A stretch of DNA of 64,000 nt from Bacillus sp. CH140a_4T (GTDB taxonomy: Bacteria > Bacillota > Bacilli > Bacillales > Bacillaceae_G), in the NCBI RefSeq assembly GCF_008923725.1, contig NZ_WBPF01000013.1:1-64000 (forward strand), read 5' to 3'. A program made the translations under genes and the position numbers. Shown here piece by piece: positions 1-8,836 of the stretch. Every line of letters starts with the position of its first letter. Within the stretch, counting starts at the first letter, position 1. The notes beneath the pieces are model-generated. The model ran no database searches. It was not told the origin of the DNA and saw nothing but the letters and a program-made list of their open reading frames with translations.

Positions 1-813
1 GCTACTGGGCCTCAAGGTGTTCAAGGTAACACGGGCGCGACTGGGCCTCAAGGTGTTCAAGGTAACACGGGCGCGACTGGGCCTCAAGGTGTTCAAGGTA
101 ACACGGGCGCTACTGGTGCGACTGGGCCTCAAGGTGTTCAAGGTAACACGGGTGCTACTGGCGCTACTGGGCCTCAAGGCGTTCAAGGTAACACGGGTGC
201 TACCGGCGCTACTGGGCCTCAGGGCGTTCAAGGTAACACGGGTGCTACTGGCGCTACTGGGCCTCAGGGCGTTCAAGGTAACACGGGTGCTACTGGCGCT
301 ACTGGGCCTCAAGGTATTCAAGGTAACACAGGTGCTACTGGTGCCACTGGTATAGGAGTTACTGGCCCTACCGGACCTTCTGGTGGACCTACTGGACCTA
401 CCGGGCCTACTGGACCTAGCTTCCCTGTAGCAACAATTGTTGTTACAAACAACATTCAGCAAACAATACTCCAATTTAACAACTTCATTTTTAATACTGC
501 AATTAACGTAAACAACATTATCTTCAATGGCACAGATACAGTTACTGTTATCAACGGAGGTATTTACGTCATTAGCGTATCGATCTCTACAACTGCACCA
601 GGATGTGCACCACTCGGCGTAGGAATTTCAATAAATGGAGCAGTCGCAACTGATAACTTCTCTTCAAATCTAATAGGCGACTCACTTTCATTCACTACGA
701 TTGAAACATTAACTGCCGGCGCAAACATTTCTGTCCAACCTACCCTTAGCGAAATCACACTTCCTGCAACAGGAAACACTAACATTCGCCTTACTGTATT
801 TAGAATCGCTTAA
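1..813 (+). CDS. Collagen-like exosporium-type protein, 5' truncated
   Basis: The 3' part of a gene whose start lies before the window; 270 residues are visible in frame 1. Residues 1 to about 140 are uninterrupted Gly-X-Y triplets built from [12 protein letters not shown] units, with later units carrying an extra GAT triplet (36- versus 45-base repeats), then GPTGPTGP. The remaining 130 residues form a hydrophobic, beta-rich globular domain ([11 protein letters not shown]... ending RLTVFRIA) like the C-terminal trimerising domain of BclA-family exosporium glycoproteins. In that family the Thr-rich collagen stalk is glycosylated and forms the spore hair nap. The N-terminal exosporium leader cannot be checked because it is outside the window. 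A clean hairpin terminator follows. Family assignment is strong; which Bcl paralogue it is cannot be said. The repeats are likely to vary in copy number between strains. Confidence 0.9.
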   Translation, partial: ATGPQGVQGNTGATGPQGVQGNTGATGPQGVQGNTGATGATGPQGVQGNTGATGATGPQGVQGNTGATGATGPQGVQGNTGATGATGPQGVQGNTGATGATGPQGIQGNTGATGATGIGVTGPTGPSGGPTGPTGPTGPSFPVATIVVTNNIQQTILQFNNFIFNTAINVNNIIFNGTDTVTVINGGIYVISVSISTTAPGCAPLGVGISINGAVATDNFSSNLIGDSLSFTTIETLTAGANISVQPTLSEITLPATGNTNIRLTVFRIA

Positions 814-838
814 ATTCACTATGTATTGTTTATGGCAA

Positions 839-871
839 ATAAAAAAAGAGCGAGAAATTCGCTCTTTTTTT
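839..871. terminator. Bidirectional terminator between collagen-like gene and hfq
   Basis: An A-rich/T-rich hairpin with stem AAAAAAAGAGCGA/TTCGCTCTTTTTTT and a short GAAA loop. It has a T tract on both strands and so can serve both convergent genes. Confidence 0.85.
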
Positions 872-892
872 GTTATGTACAATAATTCATTA

Positions 893-1117
893 TTACTCTA
901 ATTCAATTGAAACATTTTTTTGTGGTACAAATGTAGAAATTGCATGTTTATAAATAAGCTGTTGCTTACCTTCTGTTTCCAGTAGGACTGTAAAATTATC
1001 AAATCCTTTAATTAATCCACGAAGCTGGAAACCATTTAATAAGTACAGCGTAACAAATGTATTTTCTTTACGGAGTTGATTTAAAAACTGATCTTGAATA
1101 TTGATTGATTGCTTCAT
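893..1117 (-). CDS. hfq: RNA chaperone Hfq
   Basis: 74 residues, the usual length in Bacillus. It has the Sm1 region ([25 protein letters not shown]) and the Sm2 signature (LIYKHAIST), which form the hexameric ring that binds U-rich and A-R-N RNA. A strong GGAGG lies 8 bases before the ATG. It follows miaA by 21 bases, the conserved miaA-hfq order seen across bacteria, and is probably cotranscribed with it. Its role in Gram-positive bacteria is milder than in enterics; nothing unusual is visible here. Confidence 0.97.
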
Positions 1118-1138
1118 GTCGAATCCTCCTCTTTTTCT

Positions 1139-2092
1139 CTACTTACTATTATTCGACTTTAGTTGTAACTTTCCTTCTATGTATCGTAAAATTTCTGACG
1201 TTTTTTCACCGTCTGTAACATCAAACCATGTGACATCCATCTTATTACGGAACCACGTTAATTGACGCTTTGCATAACGACGTGAATTCGTCTTTAATTG
1301 TGATACCGCTTCTTCTAAAGAGACACGATCCTCAAAATAATCATATACCTCTTTATACCCAATCGCTTGAATAGATTGACAATCTCGTATCCCGCTATTA
1401 TATAATCCTTCTACTTCTTCTAATAAACCTTGTTCCATCATTATATCAACTCGTAAGTTAATGCGATCGTATAGCATTTCTCGATCCATTGTCAAGCCAA
1501 TCAAGGAAACATCGTATAATAACTCATTTTCTTGTTTTTCAAGTTGATCACTCATTTTTTCACCCGTCGTGTGGAAAATTTCTAACGCTCTAATGACACG
1601 GCGTACATTATTTACATGAATACGCTCAGCGCTTTCTGGATCTACTTCTTGTAACTTTTTATGTACATATTCCACACCACGTTCTACTGCTAACTTTTCC
1701 ATTTGTTCTCGGTATGTAGTATCACCAGCATCATCCGTAAACTGATAATCGAATAAAACAGATTGTATATACAGTCCAGTTCCACCAACGATAATTGGCA
1801 ATTTACCACGCTCTGTAATCTCTCGAATATGCTTACGAACACGTTCTTGAAATTCGGCAACAGAAAATGATTCTTCCGGATTTTTTATATCGACCATATA
1901 ATGTGGAATTCCGTCCATCTCTTCTTTCGTCACCTTTGCAGTTCCAATATCCATCGTACGATAAATCTGCATGGAATCTCCACTTATAATTTCACCATTC
2001 AACGCTTTGGCAAGATCAATACTTAACTTCGTCTTCCCAACAGCAGTTGGTCCAATGATGACAGCAACTTTTTCACGTTGCATTTCTCCCAT
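1139..2092 (-). CDS. miaA: tRNA dimethylallyltransferase MiaA
   Basis: 317 residues. It transfers the dimethylallyl group from DMAPP to N6 of A37 in tRNAs that read UNN codons. The P-loop GPTAVGKTKLS is close to the N terminus, followed by GEIISGDSMQIYR and GGTGLYIQS, all family signatures, and the C-terminal RRYAKRQLTWFRN tRNA-binding motif. I chose the ATG at 2092 because GAGAG lies 9 bases upstream; an upstream TTG at 2101 sits directly on that ribosome binding site. The gene is upstream of hfq in the same orientation. Confidence 0.96.
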   Translation of the reverse strand: MGEMQREKVAVIIGPTAVGKTKLSIDLAKALNGEIISGDSMQIYRTMDIGTAKVTKEEMDGIPHYMVDIKNPEESFSVAEFQERVRKHIREITERGKLPIIVGGTGLYIQSVLFDYQFTDDAGDTTYREQMEKLAVERGVEYVHKKLQEVDPESAERIHVNNVRRVIRALEIFHTTGEKMSDQLEKQENELLYDVSLIGLTMDREMLYDRINLRVDIMMEQGLLEEVEGLYNSGIRDCQSIQAIGYKEVYDYFEDRVSLEEAVSQLKTNSRRYAKRQLTWFRNKMDVTWFDVTDGEKTSEILRYIEGKLQLKSNNSK

Positions 2093-2274
2093 ATCATTCA
2101 ACTCTCTTTATGTGATGTACTCCATCTATTGATTATATCCAATATTACCAATTTTAACGGCATAATTGCAAGTTCTTTCATTCCGGTACATGAAATTATA
2201 AATAAAAAAAGAACATAGTTTGTCCAATTCCACATATACATGATTAAAAATACCTTCGAGAGGATGAGTTGACT

Positions 2275-2520
2275 ATGAAACAATCCACCATCAATTTTTC
2301 ATCTTTAACAAAAGACCTTATTTTAGCTACTGCTACAAAAGAACAAAATTGTTCACAAGAAGAATTATACTTCGCCTTAAATTGTTTGCTACGTTCTTTT
2401 CATTCTACTCTCCAAGAAACTACATTACTTCCAGAAAATGAAAATACAGAGTATATACAAAATCAATTTTGCAGTGCATATAAAATTATTACAGGTAAAA
2501 CTATTTATCCTTTTCAATAA
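2275..2520 (+). CDS. Small protein of unknown function (81 aa)
   Basis: An isolated short gene divergent from miaA with GAGAGG about 11 bases before the ATG. An in-frame TTG six bases further upstream is an alternative start. The product is soluble, with no signal peptide or membrane segment, two Cys near the middle (NCSQEELYFALNCLL) and an acidic C-terminal half. I do not recognise a family. Its own ribosome binding site, the strong terminator immediately after its stop and Bacillus-like codon use support a real gene. Confidence 0.7.
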   Translation: MKQSTINFSSLTKDLILATATKEQNCSQEELYFALNCLLRSFHSTLQETTLLPENENTEYIQNQFCSAYKIITGKTIYPFQ

Positions 2521-2525
2521 TCCAT

Positions 2526-2565
2526 AAAAGGCAGTTGCTTACACACTTTCCAGCAACCGCCTTTT
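2526..2565. terminator. Bidirectional hairpin terminator
   Basis: Stem AAAAGGCAGTTGCT/AGCAACCGCCTTTT with one mismatch and a 12-base loop, ending in T tracts on both strands. It sits between two convergent genes. Confidence 0.8.
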
Positions 2566-2582
2566 ATATTAATACATATACA

Positions 2583-3515
2583 CTACTCTATAACTTTCAC
2601 TTTTACAGATTTGCGCCCCCAGCTATTCGCACTACCATCTGAACCTACTAGAACATCAATACGATTTCCTTTAATCGCACCACCAGTATCTCCAGCAATC
2701 GCTTCTCCGTATCCTTCTACCCATACTTTTGACCCAAGTGGAATTACTTTAGGATCAACAGCAATTACTTTCATATTTGGATTTGCTGTTAAATCATGCC
2801 CCATTGCAGTTAATACACGACCACCATACGTACCATTCTCACTTGGATGCGCTGTATAAGCTGTCGCTTCTACTGTTATTTCACGTCCACCAGCAGGTGC
2901 ACTTGTTTGAGTGGATTTCGCAACTTGTTTCGTAGTTGACTGCTGTTTTACCACAGGTTTATTTGATTCTACATTCTTAACAGACTCTTTGTTCTTAACT
3001 ACTTTATTATTTTTAACCGGCGTATTTACTCTTACTGGTGCTTCTTCTTGCGTTACAACTTCTTTCTTTTCAATTACAGGTGCCGTCCCTGTTAAAAATG
3101 GCACGTGAACATATCCTGTTTTTCCATTGTAGTCAAATTGTAACCATTCATTTTGAACTTGATTTGTCGTTTCGATTACATCATTTTTATTCAGTTTACC
3201 AAGAATTTCAGAATCAGTATTCGCTCCAGCACGAACATTTAACACGCCCGCGGTTACATAATATGTACTTTTTGTAAATTCAGCACTTACAAACGCTTCT
3301 TTACCATTTAATTTAATTTTTGTCCATCCATTTTCTGTATTTACAACATCTAATGTATTTCCACTTAACATTTTACCTACAAGCTTTGACTCTACATTTG
3401 GGTTTTCTCTAACATTTAATACGTCTGTTGTTACAATCGTTTCTGCTTTCGCAGAACCTGCAAAAATCCCAAGACCAAAAACTGCTGCCGTTGCTATACC
3501 TAATAATTTTTTCAT
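2583..3515 (-). CDS. Secreted SH3-domain / 3D-domain cell-wall protein (YocH/enterotoxin-like)
   Basis: 310 residues. It starts at the ATG with GGAGG 6 bases upstream, not the in-frame codon 36 bases earlier. A Sec signal peptide (MKKLLGIATAAVFGLGIFAGSAKA) is followed by two bacterial SH3 repeats (TDVLNVRENPN..., AGVLNVRAGAN...). Then come a Lys/Gln/Thr-rich linker of about 80 residues and a C-terminal 3D domain (EVTAYTAHP, IAVDPKVIPLGSKVWVEG, AGDTGGAIKGNRIDV) with the conserved Asp residues of lytic-transglycosylase-like enzymes. It is probably a peptidoglycan hydrolase like B. subtilis YocH. A TATAAT -10 on the minus strand (3550-3555) lacks a good -35, which would fit an activator-dependent promoter. 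That last point is inference. Confidence 0.88.
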   Translation of the reverse strand: MKKLLGIATAAVFGLGIFAGSAKAETIVTTDVLNVRENPNVESKLVGKMLSGNTLDVVNTENGWTKIKLNGKEAFVSAEFTKSTYYVTAGVLNVRAGANTDSEILGKLNKNDVIETTNQVQNEWLQFDYNGKTGYVHVPFLTGTAPVIEKKEVVTQEEAPVRVNTPVKNNKVVKNKESVKNVESNKPVVKQQSTTKQVAKSTQTSAPAGGREITVEATAYTAHPSENGTYGGRVLTAMGHDLTANPNMKVIAVDPKVIPLGSKVWVEGYGEAIAGDTGGAIKGNRIDVLVGSDGSANSWGRKSVKVKVIE

Positions 3516-3821
3516 GAATAGCCTCCATTTGCTTTGTTTTCGTATTTTCATTATAGCAACAGATTTTTAGGATTTTTAGAAATCACACAATTACAAACCA
3601 TTCGTAATACACGATTAATGAGTTGTAACATAAATTTCCATATTTATGAATTCCATTTCTAATAGAATCCCCAATAGTTTTCATATATTTTCCACATACA
3701 AGCCCAGAATTTTTTTCCAGAAAAAATTACAGTATTACTTTTTTGTTACAAAAAAATCATATTTCATTACATCTTTTACCAAAATTCATCATTCTCTAAT
3801 TATTAACCTCCTTTTTTGTAA
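3516..3821. other. Gene-poor, AT-rich stretch upstream of the SH3/3D gene
   Basis: About 300 bases with no supported gene. It contains the presumed promoter of the 3D-domain gene (TATAAT at 3550-3555, minus strand) and otherwise very AT-rich sequence with no repeat that I can support. Confidence 0.5.
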
Positions 3822-3850
3822 TAAAAAAGAGCAGCTAATAAAAGCTACTC
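3822..3850 (-). terminator. Terminator of the fructose operon
   Basis: On the minus strand GAGTAGCT and AGCTGCTC form an 8-bp stem with one G-U pair, followed by a run of six T. It lies 12 bases after the fruA stop. Confidence 0.75.
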
Positions 3851-3862
3851 CCTTTACATGCA

Positions 3863-5722
3863 TTATTTAACTTTCTTTTTCCAAATTCCCATCATAAGTG
3901 CAGAAATAACTGTACCTATTAATATCGAGAAAATATATAACACCGGTTTATTTACTAATGCGATAACAAACAATCCACCATGCGGTGCTGGTAATGTAAT
4001 TTGGAATAACATAGATAATGCACCCGCAATACTTGAACCAACAACACAACTTACTATTACTCGAATCGGATCTGCAGCTGCAAATGGAATCGCACCTTCT
4101 GTAATAAACGACGCCCCCATAATATAATTTGTTAAACCAGATTTACGTTCTGCTTCAGTGAACTTTGATTTAAAGACGGTAGTTGCGAATGCAATCGCTA
4201 ACGGCGGTACCATACCACCAGCCATAACTGCTGAGTGAACACCAAAGTTCCCTGCTGAGATTGCAGCGATACCAAATGTAAATGCTGCTTTATTAATTGG
4301 TCCCCCCATATCGATTGCCATCATACCACCTAAAATTAAACCTAATAATATAGCATTTGTACCACCTAAACTATTTAACCAACTCGTTAACATTTCGTTT
4401 AACGCAACTACAGGTGGATTAACTACTTTTAACATAATAACACCTGTAATTAATAACCCTAATACCGGGTAAATCAAGACTGGTTTAATACCTTCTAACT
4501 GCGCTGGTAAATTAGAAAATAACTTTTTCAAACCAACAACAACATATCCAGCTAAGAAACCAGCAATTAATCCACCTAAAAAGCCAGCATTTGCTTGTGC
4601 TGCTAAAAATCCAGCTACAACACCAGGCATAAAACCAGGTCGATCAGCAATAGAACTTGCAATAAATCCAGCTAAAATTGGTACAAGGAATAAAAAGGCT
4701 CCTTTTTCTCCACCGCCAATAGTCATTAATATTTCAGCAATAGGACCTTCCGCCTTAATTCCACCGAACATAAATGCTAATGCGATTAAAATTCCGCCAC
4801 CAACAACGAATGGAAGCATATTACTTACACCGCTCATTAAGTGCTTATAAATTCCTAACCCTTTTTCTTTCTCTGTGCTTTCCGTCTTCCCATCTTCTTT
4901 TATTCCTTTAAAGATTGGTGCGTCTTGTTTTACAGCTCGATTAAGAAGTGTTTCCGTTTTTCTAATCCCATCAGCGACTGGCACTTGAATAACATGTTTT
5001 CCAGCAAAACGGTTCATTTCTACTTGTTTATCTGCGGCAACGATAATAGCTGTTGCTCGTTCAATATCCTCTTTCGTTAAACCGTTTTTTATACCTGTTG
5101 ATCCATTCGTTTCAACTTTAATTACGATTCCTAGCTCTGCTGCTTTTGCTTTCAAGCTATCCGCTGCCATATACGTGTGAGCGATTCCAGTTGGACACGC
5201 GGTAACTGCTAATACGTACGGTTCATTTCCTTCTGGTTTTGCAACTTCAATCTCAGCTTCCTCTTTTTCATTCTCTTTTTCATCAAATAAACGAAGAAGG
5301 TCCTCTTCATCCTTTGCATCTAATAATTGCTTACGAAACCCTTCATCCATTAATAATGTAGAAAGACGAGACAACGTTTCTAAATGCGTATTATTCGCAC
5401 CTTCGCTTGCAGCAATCATAAAGAATAAATGCGCAGGCTGTCCGTCAAGCGATTCATAGTTGATACCGCTTACACTTCTACCAAAACAAATCGCTGGTTG
5501 CTTAACAGCCTTTGTTTTCGCATGAGGTATTGCAATCCCTTCCCCTATTCCTGTCGTACTTTGTGACTCTCGCTTCAAAATAGCTTCTTTAAATTCCGCT
5601 TTACTACTTAAACGATTTGCGCCGTCTAATTTCTCAACTAATTCATCTATGACAGCTTCTTTATTTAAAGCTGTCAAATTCATAATAACTGTATCCCTTT
5701 TTAATAGTTCTGTAATTTTCAT
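3863..5722 (-). CDS. fruA: PTS fructose-specific EIIABC
   Basis: 619 residues; takes up fructose as fructose-1-phosphate. Domain order is EIIA (about 1-145, phosphorylated His in GIAIPHAKT), EIIB (about 168-265, catalytic Cys in VTACPTGIAHTYMAA) and a membrane EIIC (about 290-619, multiple helices, with GGPINKAAF). Length and order match B. subtilis FruA. It follows fruK by 13 bases with GGGGGA as ribosome binding site and is the last gene of the fruR-fruK-fruA operon. It works with 1-phosphofructokinase just upstream. Confidence 0.96.
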   Translation of the reverse strand: MKITELLKRDTVIMNLTALNKEAVIDELVEKLDGANRLSSKAEFKEAILKRESQSTTGIGEGIAIPHAKTKAVKQPAICFGRSVSGINYESLDGQPAHLFFMIAASEGANNTHLETLSRLSTLLMDEGFRKQLLDAKDEEDLLRLFDEKENEKEEAEIEVAKPEGNEPYVLAVTACPTGIAHTYMAADSLKAKAAELGIVIKVETNGSTGIKNGLTKEDIERATAIIVAADKQVEMNRFAGKHVIQVPVADGIRKTETLLNRAVKQDAPIFKGIKEDGKTESTEKEKGLGIYKHLMSGVSNMLPFVVGGGILIALAFMFGGIKAEGPIAEILMTIGGGEKGAFLFLVPILAGFIASSIADRPGFMPGVVAGFLAAQANAGFLGGLIAGFLAGYVVVGLKKLFSNLPAQLEGIKPVLIYPVLGLLITGVIMLKVVNPPVVALNEMLTSWLNSLGGTNAILLGLILGGMMAIDMGGPINKAAFTFGIAAISAGNFGVHSAVMAGGMVPPLAIAFATTVFKSKFTEAERKSGLTNYIMGASFITEGAIPFAAADPIRVIVSCVVGSSIAGALSMLFQITLPAPHGGLFVIALVNKPVLYIFSILIGTVISALMMGIWKKKVK

Positions 5723-5735
5723 TTGTTACTTCCCC

Positions 5736-6647
5736 CTATCGCTTAGTTACAATTACTTGCGATAATAATTCTTCTACCTTTTTCTTTTCACATAAATCAG
5801 CTGAAAATGCTGTTGCACTCCCTGTTGCAACGCCATATTGAAATGCCTTTTCAATATCTCTCGTCTGTTCATATTTACCTACAAATCCTGCAACGAGAGA
5901 ATCTCCGGCCCCAACCGAATTAATTACAACACCTTTTGGAACAGTTGCTTCATATATACCTTCTGCCGTAAATAATAAAGCCCCATCTCCAGCCATTGAT
6001 ACGATAACATGCTCTACACCTTGTTCAACTAATTTTCTTCCATACGGTAAAATATCTTCTACTGTTGAAATCTCTACTCCGAATAACTCTCCAATTTCAT
6101 GATGATTAGGCTTTATTAAAAATGGCTTATTTTTAATTACATGCTGCAACGCACTTCCACTTGCATCTACTACTACGCGAATGCCTTTCTCAGCTCCGAA
6201 CACTGCGATTGATTCATAAAAAGTAGGTGGGATAGACGCCGGTACACTTCCAGCTAGTACTACACAATCTCCCTGCCTCATACTTTCGATTTGTTTCATT
6301 AATTGTTCAAATTGTTCATTTGTCACATTAGGACCTTGCCCATTTAATTCTGTCTCTTCTTGCCCTTTTATTTTCACATTAATTCGGGAATCATCGTCTA
6401 CTTGAACGAAGTTTGTTGTTACACCTTCCGCCTTTAATACATCTTTAATAAATCGACCGGTAAATCCACCAATAAATCCAAGCGCTATATTTTCTACACC
6501 TAAACGATGAAGAACGCGAGAAACGTTAATGCCTTTCCCTCCAGGAAATTTCATATCTTTCTCTGCTCGATTTACTGCGCCTAAATCGAAGGAATTAACT
6601 TGTACTACATAATCAATAGATGGGTTTAAAGTAACTGTATAGATCAT
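5736..6647 (-). CDS. fruK: 1-phosphofructokinase
   Basis: 303 residues of the PfkB family; converts fructose-1-phosphate to fructose-1,6-bisphosphate. Visible signatures are the N-terminal TLNPSIDY, the substrate motif GGKGINVSRVLHRLG and the C-terminal anion-hole motif NSVGAGDSLVAGF with the catalytic Asp. Its ATG shares one base with the fruR stop (TAATG), so the two genes are translationally coupled. The product of FruA is its substrate. Confidence 0.96.
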   Translation of the reverse strand: MIYTVTLNPSIDYVVQVNSFDLGAVNRAEKDMKFPGGKGINVSRVLHRLGVENIALGFIGGFTGRFIKDVLKAEGVTTNFVQVDDDSRINVKIKGQEETELNGQGPNVTNEQFEQLMKQIESMRQGDCVVLAGSVPASIPPTFYESIAVFGAEKGIRVVVDASGSALQHVIKNKPFLIKPNHHEIGELFGVEISTVEDILPYGRKLVEQGVEHVIVSMAGDGALLFTAEGIYEATVPKGVVINSVGAGDSLVAGFVGKYEQTRDIEKAFQYGVATGSATAFSADLCEKKKVEELLSQVIVTKR

Positions 6648-7396
6648 TATTTATCAGCCTCAATTACATTGGTTTGTCTTTTATATTTTTCTAAATCAAT
6701 TTCTAAATGGTTTGTAATAATATTCGCCTCTTCAACATTGGCAATTTTCGCAAACGCAACTTCTGAAAACTTACTTTCATCAATTAAGAAATATCCTTCA
6801 TTCGCTAATGTTAATGCCATTTGTTTTAAAAGCGCCTCTTCTGGATCCGGTGTTGTAAAACCAAGTTGTTCATGCACACCATTCGCTCCTAAAAAACATT
6901 TATCAAAACGGTACTTCTGCATACTTTCCTGTGCCATAGCACCAATTAAAGCTTTCGTCCTACTCTTCATCATCCCGCCTAGTAAATACGCACGAATATT
7001 ATTTTCAACTAAAGCTTCAATATGCATAAGTCCATTCGTAACGACTGTAACATCTTTATTTATTAAAAATGGGATCATTTCAAATGTTGTACTTCCTGCA
7101 TCTAAATAAATACAATCACCTTGTTCAACTATGTTAGCCGCATACTTCGCAATTTGTTGTTTTATTTGAATGTTTTTGGATGATTTTTCAACCATCGTTG
7201 GCTCTTGTCCTTTTCCTGTTAAAACAGCCGCACCACCGTGAACTCTTTTTAATAACCTTTGTTTTTCCAATTGTGCTAAATCACGACGAATTGTTGATTC
7301 AGAGCTTTCTGTTCTTTCCACTAATTGCTGTAATTTAACAACCTTCTGCTCTTTTACAAGTTGCAATATCATTTGATGACGTTCAGGAGTTAACAT
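6647..7396 (-). CDS. fruR: DeoR-family fructose operon repressor
   Basis: 249 residues. The N-terminal DeoR helix-turn-helix (LTPERHQMILQLV, SESTIRRDLAQLEKQRLLKRVHGGA) is followed by the DeoR sensor domain that binds a phosphosugar (YLDAGSTTFEMIPFL, VTNGL, LGANGV). I chose the ATG at 7396 because GAGGTG is 7 bases upstream; the open frame extends 21 codons further without a ribosome binding site. It is the first gene of the fru operon. By analogy with FruR homologues it should be released by fructose-1-phosphate. Confidence 0.93.
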   Translation of the reverse strand: MLTPERHQMILQLVKEQKVVKLQQLVERTESSESTIRRDLAQLEKQRLLKRVHGGAAVLTGKGQEPTMVEKSSKNIQIKQQIAKYAANIVEQGDCIYLDAGSTTFEMIPFLINKDVTVVTNGLMHIEALVENNIRAYLLGGMMKSRTKALIGAMAQESMQKYRFDKCFLGANGVHEQLGFTTPDPEEALLKQMALTLANEGYFLIDESKFSEVAFAKIANVEEANIITNHLEIDLEKYKRQTNVIEADK

Positions 7397-7420
7397 TATA
7401 TTCACCTCTTCTTTGATTAC

Positions 7421-7449
7421 AGTATAATGAAAACGATCACAAAAATCAA
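7421..7449 (-). promoter_or_regulatory. SigA-type promoter of fruRKA
   Basis: On the minus strand TTGATT (-35, 7444-7449) and TATACT (-10, 7421-7426) are separated by exactly 17 bases. The -10 is 25 bases before the fruR start codon. Confidence 0.75.
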
Positions 7450-7485
7450 CCATAAACATTCACAAATAACCAAAAACAGTCACAA
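7429..7485 (-). promoter_or_regulatory. Three tandem FruR-type operator repeats
   Basis: Minus-strand copies of TTGTGA-N2-GTTT occur at 7429-7442, 7450-7465 and 7470-7485. Two of them extend to TTGTGAMTGTTTWTGG (M = A or C, W = A or T). Such direct repeats are typical of DeoR-family operators. The first overlaps the core promoter spacer, and the others lie just upstream. Assignment to FruR is inferred from position. Confidence 0.65.
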
Positions 7486-7504
7486 GCAGTTATAAACAAC
7501 AAAA

Positions 7505-7542
7505 AAGAAACCCATTTGATATGACAATCAAATGGGTTTCTT
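7505..7542 (-). terminator. Terminator of the alcohol dehydrogenase gene
   Basis: A 16-bp near-perfect stem AAGAAACCCATTTGAT/ATCAAATGGGTTTCTT, followed on the minus strand by a T tract. Confidence 0.88.
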
Positions 7543-7554
7543 CCCTCGATTCAC

Positions 7555-8718
7555 TTATAAAGAAGCTTTATATATGCTTAAAACATCATCTTTATTTAAT
7601 TTTTTAAAGTTACCAAATTCACCATAAGCCATCGCTTTATCCGCCATTAAATCAATTTCATTTTCTCCAATAGCGTAATCAGCTAGTGTTACCGGCGCCT
7701 CAATTGAAGTCCAAAATTGACGTAACGCCTCAATTCCTTCTAACGCAATTTCTCGATCAGTCTTCCCATCTGTTTCTACATCGAATACGCGAATAGCAAA
7801 CTGTTTAAAACGACTTACATTTTCATCTACAACATGCTTCATCCAGTTCGGGAATAGAATTGCTAAACCGCCTCCATGTGGTATATCATGAACCGCAGAA
7901 ACTGCGTGCTCAATATTGTGAGTTGCCCAGTCTCCTTTTACTCCCATCGCTAAAATACCGTTTAACGCCATAGTACCGCAATATAAAATGGTTTCTCTAT
8001 GCTCATAATTTTCTAAATCACTTAAAAGCTTAGGAGCTGTTTCAATTACTGTTTTTAAAACAGATTCACAATAACGATCTTGTAGTTCTGTATTTGTTCC
8101 ATGGTGGAAATATTGCTCTAATACATGCGACATAACATCTACCATACCGTAAATTGTTTGATCCCTCGGTACAGACGCAGTATGAACTGGATCTAAAATT
8201 GAAAACTGAGGGAAAGTAACCGGGCTACCCCATCCATATTTTTCATTCGTTTCCCAGTTTGTAATAACAGAACCAGCATTCATTTCAGATCCTGTTGCCG
8301 CAAGCGTAAGTACCGTACCAAATGGTAATGCCTCACTAGCAAATGCTTTTTTCGTTACAATATCCCACACATCTCCATCATACTTACTACCAGCAGCAAT
8401 CGCCTTCGTACAGTCGATTACACTTCCTCCACCAACTGCTAAAATAAATTCAACACCATTCTCTTTACAAATTTGAATTCCTTTCTTTACAGTTGATACA
8501 CGTGGATTCGGTTCAACACCTGTCAATTCAAATACTTCTGCATTTATGTCTTTTAAAACAGAAAGTACATTATCATAAATACCATTTCTTTTGATGCTGC
8601 CTCCTCCATATACGAGAAGAACTTTTTTACCGAACTGTGGAATTTCAGCTTTTAACTGTTCTAATTGACCTTTACCGAAAATAAGTTTCGTTGGATTACG
8701 AAATACAAAATTTTGCAT
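7555..8718 (-). CDS. Iron-containing (type III) alcohol dehydrogenase, YugJ/YugK-like
   Basis: 387 residues of the Fe-ADH family (NAD(P)H-dependent butanol/alcohol dehydrogenases). It has the N-terminal nucleotide-binding loop [18 protein letters not shown] and AVGGGSVID. The metal-site region contains Asp and His in [13 protein letters not shown], then His residues in [15 protein letters not shown]. Length fits the family. AAAGGG precedes the ATG. The region upstream has TTGTGA and TATACA 16 bases apart on the minus strand. The physiological substrate cannot be told from sequence. Confidence 0.9.
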   Translation of the reverse strand: MQNFVFRNPTKLIFGKGQLEQLKAEIPQFGKKVLLVYGGGSIKRNGIYDNVLSVLKDINAEVFELTGVEPNPRVSTVKKGIQICKENGVEFILAVGGGSVIDCTKAIAAGSKYDGDVWDIVTKKAFASEALPFGTVLTLAATGSEMNAGSVITNWETNEKYGWGSPVTFPQFSILDPVHTASVPRDQTIYGMVDVMSHVLEQYFHHGTNTELQDRYCESVLKTVIETAPKLLSDLENYEHRETILYCGTMALNGILAMGVKGDWATHNIEHAVSAVHDIPHGGGLAILFPNWMKHVVDENVSRFKQFAIRVFDVETDGKTDREIALEGIEALRQFWTSIEAPVTLADYAIGENEIDLMADKAMAYGEFGNFKKLNKDDVLSIYKASL

Positions 8719-8803
8719 ATCCCTTTACCATCCCTTCTATATGAAAAGCAACTATACTTTTGTATAACATATTTTTTTCATTTCACAAAAATATTTGCCT
8801 AAC

Positions 8804-8836
8804 AAAAAAATCCCAGCCTACAGGCTGAGATTTTTT
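8804..8836 (-). terminator. Terminator of the DUF420 gene
   Basis: Hairpin AAAAAATCCCAGCC/GGCTGAGATTTTTT with one mismatch; T tract on the minus strand overlaps the end of the DUF420 gene. Confidence 0.75.

Noticed and set aside
17-355. 112-residue frame rich in FKVTRA/LGLK repeats
   Set aside because: It is the shadow frame of the collagen-like repeats; the Gly-X-Y frame is the real one and runs on into a folded domain.
1-360. Repeats as a CRISPR array
   Set aside because: The units are contiguous, in frame, encode Gly-X-Y triplets and have no unique spacers.
2098-2283. Hydrophobic 61-residue frame just before miaA
   Set aside because: It overlaps the start of the opposite-strand gene at 2275, and its first codon has no ribosome binding site. 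A shorter version starting within it has only a weak, distant AAGG. Most likely leader sequence.
3516-3640. WalR-type direct repeat upstream of the SH3/3D gene
   Set aside because: TGTAAT and TGTGAT occur together, but the spacing is 2 bases instead of the 5 expected for WalR sites.
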